A program made the position numbers and the translations under genes. DNA of 26,504 nucleotides from NCBI GenBank assembly GCA_910890315.1, contig CAJVGD010000056.1, positions 1 through 26,504 on the forward strand, in the 5' to 3' direction. The DNA is from Serendipita indica DSM 11827. Taxonomy: Eukaryota; Basidiomycota; Agaricomycetes; Sebacinales; Serendipitaceae. Positions 19,401 through 26,504 of this stretch are shown here, piece after piece; the stretch's first letter is position 1, and each line of letters opens with the position of its first letter. The notes beneath the pieces were generated by a model that was not told where the DNA came from, made no database searches, and saw nothing but the letters and a program-made list of their open reading frames with translations.

Positions 19401-21096
19401 TGGAGAATCGCGTCTGGGTCAGGTGACAAGACCATCAGACTGTGGGATGCGAATACAGGACAGCCGTTGGGAGAGCCGCTCCATGGCCACGAAGATGCGG
19501 TCATTTCCATCGCATTCTCACCAGACAGCTCACAAATTGTCTCTGGATCGCATGATTCGGAAATTCGACTATGGAACGCGGAGACTGGCCAGCCGTTGGG
19601 AGAGCCACCCGAGGACACACACGCATGGTCAGCACCGTCGCATTCTCACGAGCAGGCTCGCAATAGTCTCTGGGTCGGATGATCACACGATTCGATTATG
19701 GGATATGGAGACAGGTCAGTCATTGGGAGAGCCACTACGAGGCCACACGCTTGGTCACCTCTGTTGCATTCTCACCAGACGGGTCGCGACTCGTCTCTGG
19801 GTCGAATGATCACACGATCCGACTATGGAACGCGGAAACTGGCAAATCGTTGGGACAGTCACTCCACGGCCACACAGACACTGTCACTACCGTTGCAATC
19901 TCGCCAGGAGGCTTGCAAATGGTCTCTGGGTCGGTGGATAAGACGATTCGACTATGGAATAGGAGACTGGAGAGTCAGTGGGAGAGCCGCCCGAGCAGGC
20001 AGTACTCACTCGGTCACAGCGGTCGCATTCTCACCAGACGGCTCGCAAATTGTCTCTAGCTGGAATCAACGCACGATTCAACTATGGAACGCGGAGACTC
20101 CAACCATCGGGAGACCCACTCCAAGGCCATACACATTGGGTCAACACTGCATTCTCACCAGACGGCTCGCAAATCGTCTCTGGGTCATCAGATAAGACGA
20201 TCAGATTGTGGAGCGTATCCACTGGCCAGTTGTTGGGCGAACCACTCCAAGGTCACACACAGAGTGTCAATGCCGTCGCATTCTCACCAGACGGCTCCCA
20301 AATTGTCTCCCAAATGACGAAACGGTTCGGCTATGGAGGTGGAGAATGGCCAGTCTTTAGGAAGTCCCTCTCCGAGGCCATATGGGCAATGGCGGTTCTC
20401 GCGTCGCATTCTCACCGGACGGCCTGAGAATTGTCTCTGGGTCGGGTGATAACACGATTCGCCTATGGAATGCGGAGACTGGCCAGTCGTTGGGGAGCCA
20501 CTACGAGGCCACACAGGCTTAGTCACCACTCGTCGCATTCTCACCAGACGGCTTGCAAATTGTCTCTAGTTCGTACGATAATACGATTCGACTCTGGGAC
20601 CGCGGAAACAGGCCAGTCTTTAGAGAGCCACTACGAGGCCACAAACTCGGTCAATGCCGTCGCATTCTCTCCAGATGGCCTACAAATCATGTCAGGCTCA
20701 ACCGACTGCACAGTTAGGCTGTGGGACGCAGCATTTGGTTCGTTTCACTTCATTTCCTTTTCACCGTGACGCCAAAAGCTCATAGATCCCTAGTTGAGGT
20801 ATTCAGTCGGGATGGTTCCTGAGCCGCTCAAATCAGAGTGGCATCATCTTCGATCAAAATTCCATGGCTTCACTCAGAGCCATGCTCTGAGCTTCGAATA
20901 TTTCCTCTCTCTGATGATGGTTGGGTGCATCTCTCCGGGAAACTTCTATTCTGGGTACCACCAACAATCGGCTCACACTAGCGGCCTGCTACTGCTAACC
21001 ATGCCGACGCAGCCCTCCCTACCCAACCAAAATAGATTTCACTCGTTTCGAGGTGGCGCCTCTTGGACAAAAGTTCGGGGTGGCGTCAATCAATGA
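16454..21096 (+). CDS. NACHT-WD40 NLR receptor, copy A (HET-E-like), frame interrupted
   Basis: Likely intracellular non-self-recognition/incompatibility receptor (family knowledge). Starts at ATG 16454 ([10 protein letters not shown]). Helical N-domain about 16530-17100 ([17 protein letters not shown]; later [16 protein letters not shown]), possibly MLKL/HeLo-like (inference). Introns: 16652 or 16656-16695, 16852-16896, 17054-17098. NACHT: PIFWL, Walker A AGSGKST (17373-17393), [20 protein letters not shown], Walker [11 protein letters not shown] (17649-17678), FITSRPDP. C-terminal helices: [46 protein letters not shown] linker with [11 protein letters not shown] and SALPF-like text precedes 14 WD40 repeats (18955-20766). 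After a probable intron, a final exon has [20 protein letters not shown] and ends RGGVNQ with TGA 21096. The frame changes in most repeats and around 17450, 17700 and 18160. Whether these are errors or decay is open. Confidence 0.88.
18955..20766 (+). repeat. WD40 repeat array A, 14 units of about 129 bp
   Basis: SPDG-type anchors lie at about 19007, 19136, 19261, 19391, 19520, 19649 (altered), 19772, 19903 (SPGG), 20031, 20157, 20287, 20417, 20543 and 20672. Each unit encodes about 43 residues: [42 protein letters not shown]. Spacings deviate from 129 by -6 to +2 bases, which is where the frame is lost. Fourteen blades suit two seven-bladed propellers (family knowledge). This copy favours Gln or Trp/Leu-Arg before the IVSG strand. 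Confidence 0.92.
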
Positions 21097-21439
21097 ACTG
21101 TAGTGAGCGAGAACAGGATCATGATTTTACTCTCATGCTTGCGAGTCTCAGCTAGTAAGCCCCATCGTCTTGCGGTCCAAACATCCTGGGATGAATAGTT
21201 CCATACCATGACCATCGTGTTCAATCCGTACCTGTTCGTATTCTGGAACAGCTATATGTCGGAAACATATTCTCATGTTTGACTGTTTCCTTCGTCCTCC
21301 GTGTCATCTTCTTGGAGACCGACCGACTCGTGCGTGAGTCGTTTCGATACTGGGCCGACATTCCGATCCAGCTGCATTGTGTGATAGAGCGTGACAATTG
21401 CAGGTACTGGTCTTGATGCGGGCGCAACTGCAGGTTCTG
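21097..21439. other. Spacer between the two modules
   Basis: 21097-21257 is the 3' flank of NLR A and matches the sequence after NLR B up to the window end. Beyond that, 21265-21400 on + reads like coding text for a short stretch (VIFLETDRLVRESFRYW, then GCAG|GTACTGG near 21402) without start, stop context or family. No gene called. Confidence 0.4.
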
Positions 21440-22056
21440 TCAAGGCACTGCCCAGTGGGTCGGGTGGCGGTCAGAGGCTAGAGGCGGGTCGCTCTTTCTG
21501 ACAAAATCCGGGCGAAACCCGGTCCAGTGAATATTATCTGAAATTCCTGTCAGAGATATATTAGGAAAGAGCGAGAAATGCCGACCTTTGTGTATGTGAA
21601 CAAACATAGCGGCGAATAGACAATAGAATATGGATAAGACGCCTGTCAAATGACGAATATTGGCCATCGAAGTTGCATGAGTAGATATAATGTACGAACC
21701 TCCAGCCGGAAAGCCAACGAGAGCGTTTGCTCGTCCCTTCCAGCAGCGCAAGAGGATGATGCCCCAGAATACATAGCTAATCCAGGCGAATAGCGCTATG
21801 GCAACTGCTACGGTAAACTTGGCATCGTCAGGAGTGAGCAATCGCAGCGAGCCTCGACCGGGAATAGTGTACAAGGAGCGCCAGGCCGGGCTCAATGGTC
21901 GTCGTGGGCTCTTAGCATAATAACTCTATGGATACAACTGTAGTATATTTTGATATTCACGTATGCAAACACGCAGAAACGGGGTGAAACTAAGCAGTCG
22001 CCCACTGCCTCGACAGTAGATGATGCAGAATAAGCAGATGCAAATATTTTGTCCAT
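21440..22056 (-). CDS. Small two-helix membrane protein, copy B
   Basis: No family recognised. The ATG at 22056 (MDKIFASAYSASSTVEA) can be joined in phase to the main exon by a candidate 35-nt intron, 21960-21926 (GTGAAT..ATAG); that is short, so tentative. The main exon reads KSPRRPLSPAWRSLY, LLTPDDAKFTVAVAIALF and a first membrane segment AWISYVFWGIILL. Then come RCWKGRANALVGFPAGGSY, a second membrane segment (LTGVLSIFYCLFAAMFVH) and a polar tail ending THWAVP, stop 21440. Both copies keep LRLLTPDD.KFTVAV and ILLRCWKGRA.AL.GFP.GGSYIIST, which argues for coding. It shares its 5' region head-to-head with NLR B. Possible membrane partner or effector of the receptor (inference only). Confidence 0.55.
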
Positions 22057-22192
22057 TTTCTGTGATATGTCCCACCAGGAGACAGTCGGCCTCTGGGCCA
22101 AGGTTGATGGTCGATGCTGCCTGTTGTTGCCCAGCTCGCAGAACACGCGGGCGAGAGTGGCAGGCGCCGTCCTGGAGCCATCCACTTTGACA
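22057..22192. promoter_or_regulatory. Bidirectional promoter, copy B
   Basis: 136 bp between the divergent starts. It carries GATATGTCCCACCAGGAGAC, shared with copy A apart from one base, followed by a GC-rich stretch that copy A lacks. Function inferred from position. Confidence 0.4.
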
Positions 22193-25100
22193 ATGCCACC
22201 TCGAAAGTCGACCAAACCGAATCAGAGTCCTCTACTGCTGCAGGGAGATCTTCAAGAAAGAGGGATCAGTTACAAACAACGGCCAGTATCGCACTGGATA
22301 TAGTCGCAAATGTAACAGGGGTGTCGGATATCCTCGCTCCTCTCACGGCAGCCTGCAAAACAACAAAGTCGATCATTGATGTCAAGCAAGTAGACGCGCC
22401 CGGAATAGCACTGGCTGATCAACTGACAGACTATCGACGATAATCAAGGAGACTGGAACGACCTAGTACGCCGCCTGGAGGAATATATGTGGGCTATTGA
22501 GAGCCAAATCGACTCTCTCGAAAAGTATCCTCCAGAAGATAGAGTCGTCGACGAAGCCTTTAGCCAGCCACTCATTCGTTATGTCGAGTAAGTCGGCACA
22601 TCAACTCTGGCCCTGCCGACTGATTTCCTCAGACTTCTCGAGGATATTCATTGCGCGATCGTCAATAATGCGCATAAGAGACCTCGCACCAGGCGCAGTG
22701 CTGTTATGGCCATCGGGAATGTGAAGATTGACGCTGGACTCATTCGCAAGTTCAATCGAGATATCGAGGACCGGCATAGGCAGTTCATGGTGAGATTCTC
22801 AGGCCATATAATCGTAATCTCACATGCAAAATAGGAGGCGTTGGCTCTTTTCACAGGTCATCGTATCCAGGTCATCGAACAGCACACTAAATCGACAGCG
22901 GCCAAGGTTGAAACAATCGTCTCGGACAGTAAGCTAAGACTTGTCTATAGACGCCTCGCTAAACACCCCAAGTCGATGCATCTTTCATATGCCAACTCCA
23001 GGTCGTGGCATTCGTCCCGTCCTCAGTCCATAGCACCTGTTTACAAGGGACTCGTCTGGATGTTCTCGAGAAATCAAGACATGGGCCGAAGACGATACAT
23101 CTGACAAACCAATATTCTGGCTCTGCGACGTAGCCGGTTCGGGCAAATCCACCGTCGCAATGTCGGCAGCGGAGACGTGGCGTGCGGAGGGAACCCTCGG
23201 AGGCCAGTTCTTCTTTTCAATCGCAAACAGCGAGACGTCGAATACCGAAAAGTTCTGCTCGACGAAAGCGGGTAGTTCTCATCGTCGACGCCGTGGATGA
23301 ATGCAAATCCGGACCGCAACGAAGCGAACTTCTCGACACGTTCGTCAAAGCCGCTCGAGAAAGCAGGAATCTCAAGATCTTCATTACCAGTCGGCCAGAC
23401 CCTGTAATTGAATCAGTTCTTCAGCCACTCAATTAAATCCAAGCTCGAAGATCGGCTCCACGATATCACTTACCGTGACAACATGGATGACATCGCCACC
23501 TATGTCCATGAATCACTCTACACCGTTCTGCCCGAGGACAAGCGGCAACAGCTCATTGAGAAGGCGCACGGATTATTCATCTGGGCGAGCACCGCATGTC
23601 GAATGATCAATAGCAAGACAGCATGGGACACCCCCGAGACTATATACGACTGGTTGACTTCGGTGGACCAAAGTGGAGATATAGACGATGTATACAAGCT
23701 CATTTTTGAGCGCGTAGACCCCAGATTCCACACGGTCATGTGCGGCATGCTGGCACTACTGCTTGCCGCATTCGAACCACTGACCGCCAACGACCTCGAC
23801 AACATTCTTAAGCATATCGGACTACGCGGATACTCCGATGCGTTGATTCGGAACCTTGGAAGTGTCCTTATACAGGACAAAGCAACAAAAGTTATTCAAT
23901 TTCGTCATCCGACTCTTGTTGAGTACCTGCAACGCTGCTATGACACTCCAGTCCCCGAAGAATCAAGCAGCATCTACATCAACATTCACGATGCACATGG
24001 TCAAATTGCGTCGTGGTGCTTCAGTAACCTTCAATCACGACAGGGAGGACTCAAGTTCAACGTATGTGAAATCGAGTCGTCGTTCTATCGAAACCGAGAT
24101 CTACCGGATCTAGAGGAGAGTATCAAGTTTATTGGAAGAAACCTTGATATTCCAGTTACATTGGCCGTTTCATATGGCCCAGGCGGATAGTAATTGGAGA
24201 AGCAAGCTCAGAAATGAGCTTAGGCAGATGATTCGGATCCCATACATATTATACTGGATGGAGGTGCTGAGCTTCATCCAAGGGTTCCTCGAGCTATAGA
24301 TGGCCTCGGGCTATGACTCGAGATACTGTGAGTGCCTTATCTCGACACATGCTCATTGATTGACACGAATAAAAGACTGAGAAAGAGACAAGAAGTCGCA
24401 TAATGGATGTGAGACGATTTATGATGGCATTTTCAGTACCTATTCAAGAGTGCTCCACATATCTACGTCTCGGCGCTTCCATTCACTCCTATAGAATCAT
24501 ACCTGCATATGGAGGGCTTAGATATGTATAAGGGCACTCTCAAGGTGACAAAAGGGCTCGAACAGAGATACCGAGGACTTCCAGAAGCACTTCGTGGACA
24601 TACAGAAGTGGTCGAGACAGTCGCATTTTCACCAGACGGCTCGCGAATCGTCTCTGGGTCGTGGGATCAGACAATTCGACTATGGGATGCGGAGACTGGC
24701 CAGTCGTTGGGAGAGCCACCCGAGGCCACACAGGCCCGGTCACCGCCGTCGCATTTCACCAGACGGCTCGCGAGTCGTCTCTGGTTCGGATGATCAGACG
24801 ATTTGACTATGGGATGCAGAGACTGGCCAGTCGTCGGGAGAGCCACCTGAGGCCACACAGGCGCGGTCACCGCCTCGCATTCTCACCAGATGGTTCGCGA
24901 GTCGCTTTTGGATTACAAGACGATACGATTCCACTATGGGATACCGAGACTGGCCAGTCGTTGGGAGATCCACTTCGAGGCCACACAGGCGAGGTCAGCG
25001 CCGTCGCATTCTCACCAGACGGCTCGCGAATCGTCTCTGGCAGGGATGATAATACAATTCGGCTATGGCGGAGACTGGCCAGTCGTTGGGAGAGCCACTT

Positions 25101-26339
25101 CGAGGCCACACAGGCGAGGTCAGCGCCGTCGCATTCTCACCAGACGGCTCGCGAATCGTCTTCGGTCGGATGATCAGACGATTCGACTATGGAATGCAGA
25201 GACTCCAGTCGTTGGGAGAGCCACTTCGAGGCCACACAGGCGAGGTTTCAGGGCCGTCGCATTCTCACCAGACGGCTCGCGAATCGTCTCTGGGTCATGG
25301 GATAATACGATCGACTATGGAATGCGGAGACTGGCCAGTCGTCGGGAGAGCCACTTGAGGCACACAGGCGAGGTCAGCGCCGTCGCATTCTCACCAGACG
25401 GCTCGCGAATCGCGTCTGGCGGAAATGATGAAACGATTCGACTATGGGATGTAGATACTGGCCAGTTACTGGGAAAGCCATTTCAAGGACATACAGACTC
25501 CGTCACTGCCGTCGCCTTCTCACCAGACGGCTCGCGAATTGTTTCCGGCTCACATGATGACACGATTCGTCTATGGGATGTGGAGACTGGTCAAGCGCAG
25601 GGAGAGCCACTTCGAGGACACACAGCCTCCGTCCAAACCGTTATTTTCTCACCAGACGGCTCGCGAATCGTCTCGGGCTCGGGATCACACATTCGGCTAT
25701 TGGATGCAGAGACTGGCCAGTCGTTGGGAGAGCCACTTCGAGGCCACACAGGCGAGGTCAGGGCCGTCGCATTCTCACCAGACGGCTCGCGAATCGTCTC
25801 GGGCTCGGCCGATAACAAGATTCTACTATGGAATGCGGAGACTGGCCAGTCGTCGGGAGAGCCACTCCGAGGCCACAGTGGTGTGGTCAACGCCGTCGCA
25901 TTCTCGCAAGATAGCTTCCTAATTATGACCGGCTCTGCAGACTCCACAGTTAGACTGAGTGACACCGCGTTCAGTTCGTTCCACTTTACCCCTGTTTCAC
26001 CGTCATGCTTTTAAGCTCACAAATTCTAGTTCAGCCATCTAGTCCGAATGGTCACCTGACAATCAACTGAGGGCAGCATCATCTCGCATCAAAACTTCAT
26101 GGCCTTACTCAGAGTAATTCTCTCCCATATTCGAAGATTTCCTCTCTCTGATGATGGTTGGGTGCATCTCTCCGGTAAACTTCTGTTCTGGGTACCACCA
26201 GACAATCGGCTCTCATTAACGTCTCCATTACTGCTCACTATACCGACATCCAGCCCTCCTTACCCCACAAAAATTAGATTTCACACGGTTTGAATACGGC
26301 TCTTCTTGGACAAACGTTCGAGGCAACGTCAATCAATGA
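22193..26339 (+). CDS. NACHT-WD40 NLR receptor, copy B (HET-E-like), frame interrupted
   Basis: Paralogue of the receptor at 16454-21096. ATG 22193 ([10 protein letters not shown]). Helical N-domain: [36 protein letters not shown]. Introns 22390-22429, 22588-22632, 22790-22834. [20 protein letters not shown] (Walker A 23133-23153), [13 protein letters not shown], Walker [11 protein letters not shown] (23275-23304), [14 protein letters not shown]. About 46 codons between the two Walker motifs are missing relative to copy A. A 260-codon uninterrupted stretch (23408-24190) covers the C-terminal NACHT helices ([54 protein letters not shown]). The linker holds [20 protein letters not shown]-like text and [11 protein letters not shown]. 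Eleven WD40 repeats follow, then a probable intron and the tail exon [29 protein letters not shown] 26337-26339. Several frame changes, most in the first six WD repeats; the last five (about 25370-25960) are continuous. Confidence 0.88.
24560..25970 (+). repeat. WD40 repeat array B, 11 units of about 129 bp
   Basis: Anchors at about 24634, 24759, 24885, 25014, 25139, 25266, 25389, 25521, 25650, 25779 and 25906 (last one altered, AFSQDSF). DNA identity between units is very high: GGAGACTGGCCAGTCG, GGGAGAGCCACTTCGAGG and TTCTCACCAGACGGCTCGCG recur almost unchanged. Nearly every unit reads [10 protein letters not shown], unlike copy A. The array ends [15 protein letters not shown], matching [15 protein letters not shown] in copy A. 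Confidence 0.93.
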
Positions 26340-26504
26340 ACTGTAGCGAGAGCGAGAACAGGATCATGATTTTACTTTCGTACTTGCGAGACTCAGCTAG
26401 TAAGCTCCATCGTCTTGCGGGTCCAAATGTTCGGGGATAAATTGTTCCACACAATGATCATCGTGTCCAAACTGTACCCGTTCATATTCTAGACCAGCTA
26501 TATA
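26340..26504. other. 3' flank of NLR B
   Basis: Non-coding sequence after the NLR B stop, similar to 21097-21257 downstream of NLR A (shared AGCGAGAACAGGATCATGAT and GACTCAGCTAGTAAG blocks). Such conservation fits a 3' untranslated region carried along in the duplication. Confidence 0.5.

Larger units (their letters stand above)
15872..21580. repeat. Tandem duplication, copy A (membrane protein + NLR module)
   Basis: Similarity with copy B begins at CCGGTCTTTGCGTATGTGA (15872) versus CCGACCTTTGTGTATGTGA (21581) and continues past both genes to at least 21257, where CAGCTATAT matches the last bases of the window. The offset is about 5.7 kb at the 5' end and 5.24 kb at the 3' end. The difference comes mainly from three extra WD40 repeats in this copy. 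Copies differ by many substitutions, so the duplication is not very recent. Confidence 0.9.
21581..26504. repeat. Tandem duplication, copy B (continues to window end)
   Basis: Second copy of the membrane-protein + NLR module; the matching 3' flank is still similar at base 26504, so the right edge lies outside. Gene order, intron positions (three N-terminal introns of 40, 45 and 45 nt) and the terminal tail exon are the same as in copy A. Differences: 11 rather than 14 WD40 repeats, loss of about 138 bp in the NACHT domain, and a longer intergenic promoter. Confidence 0.9.

Noticed and set aside
19358-19618. Minus-strand open frames within the WD40 arrays (also 20284-20544, 24867-25109, 25591-25965)
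   Set aside because: They are antisense shadows of the 129-bp repeat; they repeat [10 protein letters not shown]-like text and have no independent features.
15872-26504. Retroelement or DNA transposon carrying the NLRs
   Set aside because: I found no terminal repeats, target-site duplication, integrase, reverse transcriptase or transposase motifs at the module edges. A plain tandem duplication explains it.

Overview
The window looks like nuclear DNA of an agaricomycete (mushroom-class) basidiomycete. Genes are broken by many 44-82 nt introns with GT..AG ends and CTRAY-like branch sites. The housekeeping proteins are fungal, and two large NACHT-WD40 receptors carry the 'ISALPF..P' linker and 'DDGW..(L)LFW(V)P' tail that I associate with Rhizoctonia/Ceratobasidiaceae relatives. 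The genus is inference; the fungal assignment is firm.

Layout. 1-1260: no convincing gene. 1261-2340: a minisatellite of about 32 units of 35/36 bp, each with a GGTCG..CGACC dyad. 2341-6586: sparse, with one unrecognised coding-like stretch on + (3370-3969). 6587-9367 (-): two type-B carboxylesterase copies, one a 5' fragment and one full length with all three catalytic residues recognisable. 9674-14878 is the housekeeping core. On - it holds IMP dehydrogenase, a small membrane protein with a mitochondrial-type N-terminus, and mitoribosomal protein mS41 (FYV4/IGR motif). On +, divergent from mS41 across about 200 bp, is the CCCH protein Tma46/ZC3H15. 15049-15912 (+) is an unrecognised protein.

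From about 15872 to the window end there is a tandem duplication of a 5-5.7 kb module. Each copy has a small two-helix membrane protein gene on - and, head-to-head about 90-140 bp away, a NACHT-WD40 NLR on +. The NLR order is a helical N-terminal domain, NACHT with clear Walker A and B, a winged-helix/helical region, a WD40 array with a 129-bp period (14 repeats in copy A, 11 in copy B), and a conserved C-terminal tail exon. These resemble fungal HET-E/NWD non-self-recognition receptors. The membrane protein duplicated with each receptor is a candidate partner; that link is inference.

Reading-frame integrity is uneven. mS41 (507 coding nt) and Tma46 (1035 coding nt) read without a break. IMPDH, the carboxylesterase and both NLRs change frame about every 100-200 bp, often at short homopolymers, while their family residues stay conserved. 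Uncorrected long-read indels are the simplest explanation for IMPDH. For the NLRs and the esterase real decay cannot be excluded. Coordinates for these genes therefore give gene spans, not continuous frames.
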